Origin: Armigeres subalbatus
Taxonomy: Eukaryota > Arthropoda > Insecta > Diptera > Culicidae
Assembly: GCF_024139115.2 (NCBI RefSeq)
Contig: NC_085140.1
Coordinates: 16,747,085 to 16,811,084, forward strand
Direction: 5' to 3'
DNA length: 64,000 nucleotides
Positions 1 through 10,725 of the stretch are shown piece after piece; within the stretch, counting starts at the first letter, position 1; each line of letters starts with the position of its first letter. The notes below the pieces were generated by a model that saw only the letters and a list, made by a program, of their open reading frames with translations, ran no database searches and was not told the origin of the DNA. The position numbers and the translations under genes are program-made.

Positions 1-50
1 GAGAAAGGCATCATCACCGCTAGGTGGATTAATCTGGGTTTTTTTTTCTT
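1..50. repeat. 3' end of unnamed repeat family A (truncated by window edge)
   Basis: The sequence starting GAGAAAGGCATCATCACC and ending in a T run recurs near 24721-24767 and 51918-51962. In those copies the repeat begins with GCCTTTCTCGTACAAC, whose CTTTCTCG is the complement of this end. Only the terminal 50 bp lie in the window. I cannot name the family. Confidence 0.6.
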
Positions 51-271
51 TATTTCAGATCCGTGGATTTTGAAGGAATTTTGCTGCCTTGGAGCGATTG
101 GAATTACTTCTGGTGCTTACCTTAGTGCGTTGGGACGTTTTTACACGTGGATCGTTGGCGTTTTGTTTCTTGGATTTTATTGAGTATAATTTTACTATTT
201 TTATTTTGTTTCGTTATTTTATTTCTTATTTGCTTTATTTTATTATTATTGATCCCCGTTGATTTCCAATT

Positions 272-985
272 ATGGAAACTGACGGGGATGCCCCAGTTGA
301 AGATTCTATTGACCCTCCTGTAATCCCATCTTCATCTTCTAGTTCTTTTCGTATTAAATTATACCCATCTACTTTTGTTGGACCTTATCCCGTATACTTC
401 CGCAAAAAAGATAAACCTATTGATGTTTTGCTTATTTCTGCGGAAGTATACAAACTTTATAAATCTGTTAAGGAGATTAAAAAAAATCATTAGATAAATT
501 AAAAAATTCCCTCCTTAAATCAAAATTATTTTGCAATTTATATCGGGTGTATGCACCTTGTGATTCATGTGAGATAAATGGTGTAATTTATGATGAGTCA
601 TTAAATTGTGACGACATCAGAACTCGTGGTACTGGAGTTTTTAGGAACCATGCTATTTCTCCAGTTCAGGTTTTAGATTGTTATCGTTTATCGAAACAAT
701 TATTTAATAGAAAAACAACTAATTATATCCACTCCAATTGTATCAAAATTACTTTTACGGGTTCTGTTCTTCCTGATTTTGTAAAAATTGACAATGTACT
801 GTTCCGTGTGTTCCGTGTATAGCAATGGAACTATAATTACGTTTCTCCTAGAAATATTTTTTTTGTAGATATTTTAAAATTAGATAACCAGTTACCATCA
901 TCAGTTCGTGATATTTTAGGAAGAAAATATCTTCCTATATTGAAGTTACTGTTTCGTTTTATAAATGATATTTCTTATTTCATTT
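272..985 (+). pseudogene. LINE ORF1 (gag-like RNA-binding protein) remnant
   Basis: From the ATG at 272 the frame reads METDGDAPVED and then segments typical of mosquito LOA/Jockey-like ORF1 proteins: PVYFRKKDKPIDVL, SVKEIKK, VYAPCDSCEINGVIYDES, FRNHAISPVQVLDCYRL and NCIKITF. A stop at 491-493 and another at 820-822 break the frame, and similarity continues past both. The CCHC knuckles that normally follow and all of ORF2 are missing, so this is a 3'-truncated fossil. In an intact element the protein coats LINE RNA. Positions 51-271 look like its AT-rich 5' leader. Assignment to a non-LTR ORF1 is fairly secure; the exact clade is not. Confidence 0.6.
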
Positions 986-1072
986 GATTCTGCCCTTTTT
1001 TTGTTTTCTTTCCCTTTCGTTTCAGTTTGTAAGTGACGATTGAACAGCATCGTGATATTTTTGCTTGAAGTA

Positions 1073-1262
1073 GGGGTAATGAGGGCTTTGGCAGGTTTTG
1101 TTCTATTATTGGCAGGGGGTTTTTCATGACTGATTATGCTCAAATTTGGCCCAAACATTCTTTGCATATCAAAGAATATTGTGGCCAAATTTCATAAAAT
1201 TCGGTCAACAAAAACCCTCCTGCCAATAATAGAACAAAACCTGCCAAAGCCGTCTATTCCCC
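1073..1262. mobile_element. MITE family M1, copy 1
   Basis: 190 bp flanked by TA. The ends are inverted: GGGGTAATGAGGGCTTTGGC on the left and its near-complement ending GTCTATTCCCC on the right. A close copy is at 59102-59302 and a right-end fragment near 33520-33565. There is no coding capacity. The TA target suggests mobilisation by a Tc1/mariner-type transposase (inference). Confidence 0.75.
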
Positions 1263-1264
1263 TA

Positions 1265-2054
1265 CATGGCTCCTCAATGGATTTACGCCGCATGAGGCTT
1301 TAATTTTAAATTTTGTTTTGTAACGTTATTTGAAAAGATGAAAAGGTTTTGTGCCTTTTTGAGAAGTAATTCTTAAAGAATTCACTCAAAGGGGTTTCTC
1401 CCTCTAACATTTTTTTTTATTAAAAACAAAAATAAATAAATAAACCATTGGAAAGTGTTTATTTGCCAATGTTCCCCTGAATCGTTTTAGTCTAAAAAAG
1501 CTGATGGAACATTTTTTTGTTCGTGTGTAGAAAAATCGCAACTGGTACAGATCTAGCTATGAAGGATGAATCCAAATAGGCAAATTATAATCATTTTGTG
1601 CAATTTCAATAAATTGGTCAAATTCCCTTCTTAATTGATCAAATCTTTTATTAATTAATGTATTGTCAATTTATCCAGGAATGCGTGTTCGTACATATTA
1701 TTGCCGAATAAGCGTTTGGACACCATTATTCCAACATCTGGGGTGGCTACCCGAGCAAAGTCGGTTAACAAAATGAGAGCAAATTGATATTAAGCTCTGC
1801 TCTTGAGATTATATTGAAAACTAAATTTGATGTCGATTGTTATAACTATTATCCTAGTTAATACAAATTGATGTCGCAACATGTTTGCAATTTGCATTAC
1901 TCAGTTATCATAATGATTGCAGCTTTACATCAAAACCTGCAGTCGATTATCTAAAGTTAATTTCACAAAAAATAAAAGCAATCTGCAAGCAAAATATGCT
2001 GTTGTTGTTATGAATGCTCATAAAAATAATTTAATTGAATACTCATTTTGAAAT
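1265..2054. other. AT-rich intergenic stretch, nothing recognised
   Basis: No convincing coding frame, RNA gene or repeat seen; AT-rich, with a poly-T/A patch near 1410-1440. Confidence 0.5.
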
Positions 2055-2424
2055 TATAGTGGTATCATTCTGATCTACCTTTGTTGAGTATTGCCGTGTC
2101 TGTATATATGTCATGTCAGTTTTATATAAGACAACAGTGTAAGCACACGTACGATAATAAAGATATTATGTATTTCGAGATAAAATAGAATACAGCGGTT
2201 TCCTGCTGATTGCTTCTCAGGTAATCGCAACGGTCACTAAACACAACAGAGTCAATGAAAATCTCACCCACCGTATGCACTTGCCATGATAAACACTCTC
2301 CATGAACTCAGTGACTCCATTTGCCTCTCACTAATACAATCGAACACTGCTGTCATTTCGCAAAAAGTACGTGGTTTTGTTTTGAGCGGGAAAATTCTGC
2401 CTATCTTTTAACACGGCGGCTATA

Positions 2425-2564
2425 GGCCTTTTCATGTGACACTGCCGAGACTGCACTTGTTTACAACCGCTGAACAGGCCTGCAAGTCCGAAGCTGTCAC
2501 TTTCATAGAAGAACTGTCAATTGACGATAAAATCAGCTGTTTTTAAACGTCTCGTGAAAAGGCC
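2425..2564. mobile_element. Small TIR element nested in family B copy 1
   Basis: 140 bp with ends GGCCTTTTCATGTGAC and CTCGTGAAAAGGCC, imperfect inverted repeats. Absent from family B copy 2. The target duplication is not clear. Confidence 0.5.
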
Positions 2565-2565
2565 C

Positions 2566-2952
2566 ATTGCGAGAAGATTGAAAAATTCGAACCGGGGTCC
2601 GACGGTCGAGTGTCGGAAAGCTGTTCCGCAAACGGCAAACGTCACTAGTTGCACGGTAAAAATTTTGGTTTATTTTTTTGGTGTGAATGTTGATTATTCA
2701 AATCAACGGGAATATGCAACTTTTAACGAGTGTTACATGCCGCTATATTATTTAAACAAGTTTTATGATACTTCGAAGGCATTTTGTCATATATTTATGT
2801 GATTTTGAAACATTTTAGATTTCTCGAATATTCTTAATATCAAGAAATATCAACACTTTTCGTACAGTGCATGCCATTTTGAAGTTTCCGACATTCAGTC
2901 TGCTTATTCTTCTTTGCTCCGCAAAATTAGAATTTTTCTCTTTTCTCGCAAT
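2566..2952. mobile_element. Second TIR element abutting the previous one
   Basis: 387 bp. The left end ATTGCGAGAAGATTGAAAAA and the right end TTTCTCTTTTCTCGCAAT form an inverted pair. It has no ORF with recognisable content and is absent from family B copy 2. Confidence 0.5.
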
Positions 2953-3080
2953 ATCTTGACGTTAACCTTCGCAGTCGAGCCTGCATTCTAGAAAAAGAAA
3001 AGCGCGACCGAGCGACAATATTTTGTTTCCAAGTACTCGCCGCGGTTATTTATCGTTTTACCGGATCAGACCCCCACAAT

Positions 3081-3094
3081 TGGTGACCCCGACG
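3081..3094 (+). other. Primer-binding site (tRNA-Trp-like)
   Basis: TGGTGACCCCGACG lies 2 nt after the 5' LTR and complements the CCA-bearing 3' end of insect tRNA-Trp. CsRn1-clade elements are known to use tRNA-Trp. Confidence 0.75.
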
Positions 3095-3151
3095 CGCGTA
3101 GTTTCCGTAGTTCGCGAATAATTCACGAAAAATTTAATGAATTTCGACCTG

Positions 3152-4500
3152 GGGCCTGTAGCATAATCGAAATTGTACTAATAATATTAGTAGAGTAGCT
3201 TGTAACTTGTATTTTTCTGTTGCATAATGAATCTACAAGTATGAATTTACAAGACTAATATTACAAGTAAACCGCACTAATAATATTAGTGGAATTTATA
3301 AGTAACTATTGCATAAATAAAATACAAGTAGAAATTATTGGCGTTGGCTTGTAGTTTCTTTTACAAGTATGAATGGTGCTGTAATTTAATTTACAAGTAG
3401 CTTTTATTTTATTATTTTAGCTGCGCAAAGTAATTATGCATAGTTTAATTGTTTTAACGACTTGAAGAGAAAGAAACTATTATTCTAGTTGCTTCAAATT
3501 ACCATATAATGAATTACTGGGCACTAAGAATAAATTTCTCGTTCCCATATAACACTGAGAATTATGAAAATTGTCAAATGACTTTGCATATAGTAGAAGT
3601 AATTTAAGTGCTGACATCAAGTATTCAAATGGTGGATCGCTAAATATCATTAGCAATTATGCAGTACACAGAAACCCATAATTACTTTATTCTAATTACT
3701 ATTACTTTATTCATCTCAAAATTGAGAATATATTAATTTACTGAAATTTGTATTATTGTGGTATTATTGTATTATTATACTAAACAATCTTGTTTAAGAT
3801 CATACATATTGCTTTATGTTTGACAACAATCATGGGAAAGAAAGGAAAAACGGAAAAAACTACCTAAATTCTGAGTAGACTTTATTACGATATTTTCAAC
3901 AGTTAGTATTTTGAACTAAAAAAGAAATCGTCTAAATTTAATAATCGCAAATAATAGCAAAATCTGAACCCGCATAAGTCTCACAATACACGTAAATTAA
4001 ACCCTCTTCAAAAACCCACAACAAACAAGTCTAGCGGGATTCGATTTATCATGGAGGATACGTTCACGTAACTTACAAATCGCCTTAATTAAAACTTGAG
4101 TCAATCTCAAAGACCACGTAAAAACGACTCCAGTATACATTACATTGGCTTGGTTAAAATGCCAATATCACGAAGCCGGCTTAAACCGCGGAATCAATAA
4201 ATTTACAGAGAGTGTTCCGTGCATACCTATCGCAGTCAAAATATATATTTTATCCACAAATTTGCAAACAAACGTAAACAAATCGTCTACCTCCGCATTG
4301 ACAGTGAACTGTCGGATGAATTTTGACAGGTAAATGAACCTGAGGGACTTGTAATTTCAACCTTACTAATAATACAAGTACTAATATTATTAGTTGGCAA
4401 AACATTATTATGCGACGTTAATTACAAGAACTTGTAATTTGTTGACTTGTAACTTGTAGCTTGTTGCTAATATTATTAGTCGGATTTTGCTACAGGGCCC
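3152..4500. mobile_element. Non-autonomous TIR element with TTACAAGT subterminal repeats
   Basis: 1349 bp inserted between the primer site and gag. The ends GGGCCTGTAGCATAATC and GATTTTGCTACAGGGCCC are inverted. Both flanks carry many copies of TTACAAGT/ACTTGTAA and ACTAATATTATTAGT, arranged as mirror images. The middle is AT-rich without recognisable coding. The superfamily is not assigned. Confidence 0.7.
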
Positions 4501-4551
4501 TGTATCCAGAAAAGTGAGGAAGCATTTCGACAGGTACACGTAACCTCAAAT

Positions 4552-5278
4552 ATGACTGATCTGGACGTCGCGGCAGCAACATCATCGGTTTCGGTGAAGT
4601 TGCCCGAGTTTTGGAAAACCGATCCACATATGTGGTTTGCCCAGGCTGAAGCCCAATTTAGCCTGGCGCGCAAGTCATCAAAGATGAGACCAAATTTTGG
4701 CATATTATCGCTAAAATTGATCAAAGTGTCATCTGTCATGTAGCGGATCTTGTTTCTACCCCGCCGGCAGACAGTAAGTACAAAGCAATTATGGACCGAC
4801 TGATTGCCCGCTTTGCATTATCTCCGCAAGCTCGGTTGGAGCAGCTTCTCAGTTCGTGCGATCTAGGAGATTTTCGTCCGACTCATCTCCTTGCCCGGAT
4901 GAGTGAAATCGCAACTGGCCTGAATGTCGACGACAACCTAATAAAAATGCTCTTTTTGCAACGAATGCCCGCCAACATCAGGACAGTTTTGGCAATCAGC
5001 GATGGAAGTTTGGCAAAGCTTGCCGAAATGGCCGACAAAATGATTGACTCCACCAACAGCTGCGTTTCGGCGGTTTCCGTTTCTACAAGGGAGCAAATGG
5101 CCGTAAACAGCGTTGAAACAACAGCCAAACCGTCGACCGAATATGCATCATTGAGGGAGGAAATAGAGGTGCTCACAACTGAAATTCGCCGATTGAAAAA
5201 TGGACAGAACAGGAGACGTGGTCGATCCGCTTCCAAACCTAGGGCAGTAAACGATTCGATTTGTTGGTATCGTCGTAA
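4552..5278 (+). pseudogene. gypsy gag remnant
   Basis: Starts MTDLDVAAATSSVSVKLPEF, then FWKTDPHMWFAQAEAQF, with a break around 4690-4745, and resumes as MDRLIARFALSPQARLEQLL through SDGSLAKLAEMADKM. This is the capsid-domain pattern of CsRn1-like Gag. It ends in a basic linker and CWYRRKYGANA, where the clade normally has a C-x3-H...C-x3-C zinc motif: here the His is replaced by Arg and the second cysteine pair is lost. Gag packages element RNA. Not functional. Confidence 0.75.
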
Positions 5279-5289
5279 ATATGGAGCAA

Positions 5290-6464
5290 ACGCACCCCCC
5301 GGCGCGGGTGGGTGTTGGATTCGAAAGTCGTCGTCTAGTGATACTGGATACCATTTCTCGATGCAAATTTCTTGTGGACACCGGTTCAGATGTGTCCATC
5401 ATTTCGGCATCTAAATCTGATAAACGGAACAGTACAGATCTGTTTTCATTACATGCTGCAAACGGTACGAAAATTAGTAGTTATGGGAGCAAGTTTCTTT
5501 CTTTGGACCTTGGTTTACGACGACGTTTTACGTGGCGATTTGTGATGGCGGACGTTAGCTGCGCAATCATCGGTGCAGATCTATTGGCGCATTTCAGTTT
5601 ACTTGTTGATTTGCAGCGCCATCAACTGATTGATGGCACCACCAACCTTCGCAGCTCAGGATGTTTGAGAACTACAACCATACATGGAATAACTGTCATC
5701 AACGCTACCCATCCTTTTCACGAAGTTCTATCTGATTATCGAGAAATTCTTTCGCCATCGTTTGCGCATCAGAAGGTTTTGCACGATGTCACACATCACA
5801 TCGTCACGTGTGGTCCACCGGTTGCGTGTAAAGCTCGTCGAATGCACCCGGAAAAATTGAAAGCGGCGAAGGATGAGTTTCGGATTATGTGCGAAGTAGG
5901 CATTTGTAGACCGTCAAGCAGCAGTTGGGCCAGCGCATTACATTGCGTTCCAAAAAAGAATGGTGAGTGGAGGTTTGTAGGAGATTATCGGCGTCTTAAT
6001 AAGGCAACAGTCCCGGACCGATATCCCGTTCCGCATGTACACGATCTTTTGAATCGTTTTGAAGGTAAAAGCATATTCACTACGTTGGATCTTGTGAGAG
6101 CCTACTACAACATTCCGGTGGAGGCGGCCGATATACCGAAAACCGCCGTTATAACTCCTTTCGGGCTTTTTGAATTTACTCGAATGCCTTTCGGCCTCTG
6201 CAATGCAAGCCAAACCTTTCAAAGGTTTATGAACAAATTATTCGCGGACCTTGATTTCGTCATTGTTTTCATTGACGATATATGCATAGCTTCATCGAAT
6301 GACGTGGAGCATAAGGAGCATGTGAGAATAGTTTTGGACCTCCTGAAGGAAAATGGCCTAACTATTAATATTGAGAAATGCAAGTTTTCGCTCCCTGAAG
6401 TTGACTTTCTGGGTTACGTGGTATGTGAAAAAGGAGTACGGCCGCTTCCTACTAGAGTTCAAGC
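5290..6464 (+). pseudogene. gypsy pol, 5' part: protease and reverse transcriptase
   Basis: An open frame of about 390 residues. The aspartic protease active site FLVDTGSDVSIIS lies near 5370-5405, followed by AIIGADLL. Reverse transcriptase begins around 5850: KLKAAKDEFRIMCEVGI, GEWRFVGDYRRLNK, FTTLDLVRAYYNIPV (motif A Asp), MPFGLCNASQTFQRFM and VFIDDICIAS (motif C, the Asp pair). It ends FLGYVV shortly before the frame runs into the hAT-like insertion at 6465. Catalytic residues are retained, so decay is recent relative to the domain. The rest of pol resumes at 7940. Confidence 0.85.
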
Positions 6465-7931
6465 CAATGGGTGTCTCACATAGATAAAATTGAATTTATT
6501 TGCTGAAAATTAACCAAGCAACCGAAGTGACTTTATTTCGATGTAAATCAAACCTATTTAGACTCAAAAGTTGATTTTAGCAACGCAAGGATTTTAGCAT
6601 CTGTCAAATTGAACAGTGACAATGATTGTCATAGTATGACTACGCCTGCACAAGTATAGAGACGAATTCGAGTTTGTTATTTGTTAAAAGTATTATACCT
6701 ACCTGTTAAAATAATAGAACAACCCGGGGATATACTTTATTTTGCAGGATACGTGAATTCTATCTGATGGGCATATCATAGACGTCGTAACCTGTAACCC
6801 AGAGGCCTAGAAAAGTGATGCTTTACTTATGTGCGGTGTACTTTTTTTTTAGCAATTTAGTCCAGTCAAAAGATATTATAGTTACTAGATAAAGATTGTC
6901 GCTGTCGTCGCTGTCCGGAACATCTTTTGCTGGCGAGGATAGGGGAGCTAAATGTCAAAGAAGGAAAATCCATACGGTTTGACAGGTATGTACCACACAT
7001 GTTTCGGACAGCAGAACAAAGGGAACAGTAGCGACAATCTTTATCTAGTAACTAAAATATCTTTTGTCCAGTCCCTGATACGTTGTTGCTTTTGGAGTTC
7101 ATCTACTGCTGCTCCACACAATTTTTCTCCCTATAAGAACAGAAGCTACCCCACATTATTAACTATCGCTTCGGGGTAGTTGAGTAAATTAATTCAATAC
7201 GCGAAATATATTAGAAAAACCCGCCCCGACTCGTAGTTTGAAGTACGAAGAGCAGACTTCTAGCACATTACTCTCAGATTGAATTGAACTGAAGACGAAC
7301 GATTCGTGATCCTTGAGTAATCCGAAATTAAAATTAATTTTCGAGTAGCATAGCAGTAGTTTAGGAAATGGAAGCTACTACTCAAGCATTTGTACACGGG
7401 AACCTCGTAACAGAATATCAATTATTAATTCTTGTAAACGAGCAAAGCATACGAGCTATTGTACAAAAATGCTGCCGAATATTGATAAATAATGAGGCAA
7501 AATAATGTGAAACTTGTGCTGTGCCCCGCAGTTGCAAAAACTTAGTTTCTATTTGCACTAAAATATATTCAACACTAGGAACAGGATTTTCTCATGGGTC
7601 ATCTAATCTAGAGATCGAGCTACAGATGGTATCGTCCTGAAGCATATTTTGAGAACCCAAACCTAAAATAAAAAACAGTTTATTATTAATCTAATTTAAA
7701 TAATAATGGCAAATTCAGATCTCATCCTCATGATGAAATTTATTTGTTGATGAAAAAACAATTCGATTGATGCCATTGGTAACAAGTGAATTCCACGATT
7801 GCTTGGATAAAAATTACAGTTCAGTGTCGCAGAAGGTGTGTTGCAAATTTGATTAAATAGTACCATTGCATAAAAATCAACTTTATTTCGATTGAAATTT
7901 GCTGCCATCGATAGATGTGAGACACCCCTTG
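6465..7931. mobile_element. Non-autonomous hAT-like element inside gypsy pol
   Basis: 1467 bp with termini CAATGGGTGTCTCACAT and ATGTGAGACACCCCTTG, flanked by the perfect 8-bp duplication GTTCAAGC (6457-6464 and 7932-7939). Eight-bp targets and ends fitting YARNG are hAT hallmarks. No transposase is visible. A smaller fold-back lies inside at ~6862-7078. Confidence 0.8.
6862..7078. mobile_element. Fold-back MITE nested in the hAT-like element
   Basis: Left arm GTCCAGTCAAAAGATATTAT then TAGTTACTAGATAAAG; the right arm is its near-complement ending in AAAATATCTTTTGTCCAGTC. Arms are ~45 bp around a ~120-bp centre. Exact ends are uncertain. Confidence 0.55.
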
Positions 7932-7939
7932 GTTCAAGC

Positions 7940-9781
7940 AGTGTTGGACTACAAAGTCCCAAAAACGGTCAAGGATTCACGCCGTTTCCTTGCGCTGCTG
8001 AACGTCTACAAACGTTTTGTTCCGCATGCTGTTGAAATCCAGAATGACTTGAGGATGCTAATTCCAGACAACCGGAGGAATGATTCCAGACCAATTTCTT
8101 GGAATGAGCAATCTGCTCGTTGTTTCGAGTTTTGTAAAAAGTCGCTAGCAGAGGCTACTTTGCTACACTATCCAAATGCGTCAAAGCCACTTGGACTTAT
8201 GGTGGATGCTTCCAACTTCGCGGCTGGCGCAGTTCTGCAGCAACTTGAAAGGGGTATTTGGAAACCGTTAGGATTTTTTTCCGTCAAGTTATCTCCTAGT
8301 CAACAAAAGTACTCCACGTTTGGTCGAGAGCTAACGGCAACGAAATTAGCTGTAAAGTATTTTAGACATTTGATTGAGGGACGAGAGTTCACGATTTTTA
8401 CCAACCATTTTCCGCTGACTTATGCCATGACTACCGATCCAAGCAGTCGATTGCCTCATGAGGAAAGATATCTGCAATATATTGCAGAGTTTACCACTGA
8501 CATTCGCCATATCAGTGGTAAAAACAACATTGTTGCTGACGCTATGTCCAGAGTAAATGCAGTTGCTGCCGAAATTGATTTCAACTCCATTGCCAGGGAT
8601 CAAGTAAATGACCGTCAACTACAAGATCTAGTGAATTCGAATAAAACATCGCTTAATCTCCAGCTGAGACGAATTCCATCATTGTCTTCTCCGATATATT
8701 GTGATGTGTCCGTTAATAATTGTATTCGGCCTTATCTTCCAGAAAAACACCGAGTGTCAGTCATGAAACAATTACATGGACTGGCGCATCCTGGGATACG
8801 GGCCACAAAAAAACTTATCGCCGATAGATTTGTTTGAACATCGATGAACAAGGACATAATCAAGTTTGTGAAGTCATGCCTGCAGTGTCAAAAATCGAAA
8901 GCACGGCGCCGAAAGCACGATTCCGACACGTACATGTAGATTTGGTTGGGCCACTGCCCCCCTCAAGAGAATTCCGTTATCTACTTACAATGATCGATCG
9001 TTTTTCGCGTTGGCCAGAAACAATACCGCTCCAAGACATAACAGCGCAAACGGTAGCAATGGCTATATATACCGAGTGGATTACACGTTACGGTACACCC
9101 GAAACAATCACCACTGATCAGGGTCGTCAGTTCGAATCGGAAGTATTTCAGAAATTGACGCAGCTACTTTGAGTTCATCATATCCACACCACCGCATATC
9201 ATCCACAATCGAATGGAATGGTTGAGCGTTTCCATCGAACGATGAAGGCGGCATTAATGTGCACCGCTTCAAATAATTGGCATGAACGTCTTCCTTTGGT
9301 TCTGCTTGGGCTAAGAAGCGCATTTCGTGAAGATTCTAAATGATCAGCTGCAGAGCTCGTTTTCGGTCAGCGGTTGAGAATTCCGGGAGAATTTTACGAT
9401 CCACCTGTTACAGACGTGGACCGCACGGAGTTTGCAAAAATCCTACATCAAGCATTCCTGGACGTAAAGGCACCCGTAGGAACGCGTCATTCCAGGCAAC
9501 GAGTCTTCGTAAACCATAGGTTGAAGGATTGTAGTCATGTGTTCGTTCGGGTTGATTCAGTTAGGCGGCCACTTCAACAACCATATGAGGGACCTTATGA
9601 AGTTGTTAAGCGAAGAGATAAATACTTTGAAATTCTGGTGTTCGGAAAGAATCAGATAGTTTCGATCGATAGAATTAAGCCTGCATTTGTTTGTGATCAG
9701 AATTTGTCAAGTTATCCCCAAGATGATCGTCACACAGTCATTACACCAGCAGGACACAGCAGTGTTCGATTCATGGTGTAA
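7940..9781 (+). pseudogene. gypsy pol, 3' part: RNase H and integrase
   Basis: RNase H: LGLMVDASNFAAGAVLQQ, FGRELTATKLAV, then TNHFPLTYA where the family has TDHxPL, so a catalytic-region Asp reads Asn. NIVADAMSR closes the domain near 8550. Integrase: a zinc-binding HGLAHPG and CLQCQKSK separated by a stop/frameshift at ~8834, then the catalytic triad in VHVDLVGPL, TTDQGRQFE and GMVERFHR, with another stop at ~9170 and one near 9341. The C-terminal domain runs to DRIKPAFVC. Integrase would insert cDNA into the host chromosome; this copy cannot be translated through. Confidence 0.85.
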
Positions 9782-9790
9782 CTGGGGGGG
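9782..9790 (+). other. Polypurine tract
   Basis: A run of G after CT lies just before the 3' LTR, where plus-strand priming is expected. Slightly atypical in being almost all G. Confidence 0.5.
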
Positions 9791-9794
9791 CGTA

Positions 9795-10377
9795 TATAGT
9801 GGTATCTAAAGGCACTATATACAAAGACGCGAAATCTGATCCCTGAAGAAACAACCCTGAATGCGCAACACTGCTGATGCTGCATAAACTTTTCAAATTG
9901 GTCTATAATATTTTCATTATTCAACAATATTGAATTTGTAACGCGTTTACCAAACCAAATCGGGTTGTGAATTCACGATAAACAAGTGAACTTCATTTTC
10001 AATCATTTGTTGCGGTTGATTTGCTCCAAATGATCAAAATAATAATTGAAGCATGTGTATTTGTGATAATTGAAATAGCCCTTCCCAAATGTTACGCGTG
10101 ATTTTTTGGAATGACAGGTCTCTCGCTCGATTGGAATGACACTGACAGTAAATTTGGAATTCCAATTGGAACATTTCCTGTCTTTGTTTATAGTGTCTTT
10201 AGTGGTATCATTCTGATCCACCCTATTATAAGTTGAGTATTGCCGTGTCTGTATATATGTCATGTCAGTTTTATATAAGACAACAGTGTAAGCACACGTT
10301 CGATAATAAAGATATTTTGTTTCCAAGTATTCGCCGCGGTTATTTATCGTTTTACCGGATCAGACCCCCCCCCCACA
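9795..10377 (+). repeat. 3' LTR (split by a MITE)
   Basis: Matches the 5' LTR once the MITE at 9807-10201 is removed. Contains TATATAAGACAAC and AATAAAGATATT, plausible promoter and poly(A) elements, and ends CCCCACA before the duplicated AAAT. Confidence 0.8.
9807..10201. mobile_element. hAT-like MITE in the 3' LTR
   Basis: 395 bp, flanked by perfect GTGGTATC (9799-9806 and 10202-10209). Terminal inverted repeats TAAAGGCACTATATACAAAG and CTTTGTTTATAGTGTCTTTA differ at few positions. An 8-bp duplication and TAAAG ends fit hAT. Confidence 0.85.
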
Positions 10378-10458
10378 AAATCAAATTAAAAATCATATGA
10401 TATCAAATTTAGTAATCATTTTGATTTCATTGACAGCAAAATTTGTTTTCAGTATAAT

Positions 10459-10678
10459 TTGGTCGGGGTTCAGCAAAATCACACCAAACGCCATCGGATT
10501 TCTGCTCAAACTTTCGTTTAGCAGATTTAATTGATCGTAAATCGCATTGAACATCCCTCAACCCTACTGTAATGTATGCTTAAATTGATATGAAAATATT
10601 TCCATTGTCCTTGTACGAACAAAATATCACGAGTCAGTCGAAAAGCCGCTCGATGCGGTTTGGCTGAACCCCGACCAT
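10459..10678. mobile_element. Short TIR element
   Basis: Left TGGTCGGGGTTCAGCAAAAT and right GGTTTGGCTGAACCCCGACC are inverted repeats about 220 bp apart. No coding. Target duplication not resolved. Confidence 0.5.
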
Positions 10679-10725
10679 TTCACAGTGTAAAAATATGCTC
10701 TCATTTCTGCTGTGTTAACCGTTAA

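Larger units (their letters stand above)
2164..3020. mobile_element. Repeat family B, copy 1, nested in the 5' LTR
   Basis: It begins ATATTATGTATTTCGAGATA and ends GCGACAATAT. The same ends and body (GCTTCTCAGGTAATCGCAAC and onward) recur at 14690-15252. The termini are weak inverted repeats. This copy was itself hit twice more, near 2425-2564 and 2566-2952, because copy 2 runs straight from GCGGCTAT to CTTGACG. Confidence 0.7.
2055..3078 (+). repeat. 5' LTR (split by a nested repeat)
   Basis: LTR sequence at 2055-2168 and 3018-3078 aligns with the 3' LTR at 9795-9806 plus 10202-10377 with few differences. The intervening ~855 bp is a later insertion. AATAAA occurs near 2157, before the break. 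Confidence 0.8.
2055..10377 (+). mobile_element. CsRn1-like Ty3/gypsy LTR retrotransposon, degenerate and multiply interrupted
   Basis: Both LTRs begin TATAGTGGTATC and end CCCCACA, and the whole is flanked by the 4-bp duplication AAAT (2051-2054 and 10378-10381), as expected for Ty3/gypsy integration. In order it carries a tRNA-Trp-like primer site, gag, an aspartic protease (VDTGSD), reverse transcriptase (FIDDI), RNase H, integrase and a G-run polypurine tract. The tRNA-Trp primer and the C-W-Y-x-x-K-x-G zinc motif point to the CsRn1/Kabuki clade. Stops and frameshifts in gag and pol, and at least four later insertions (2164-3020, 3152-4500, 6465-7931, 9807-10201), show that it is dead. 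No env-like ORF is seen. Confidence 0.85.
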
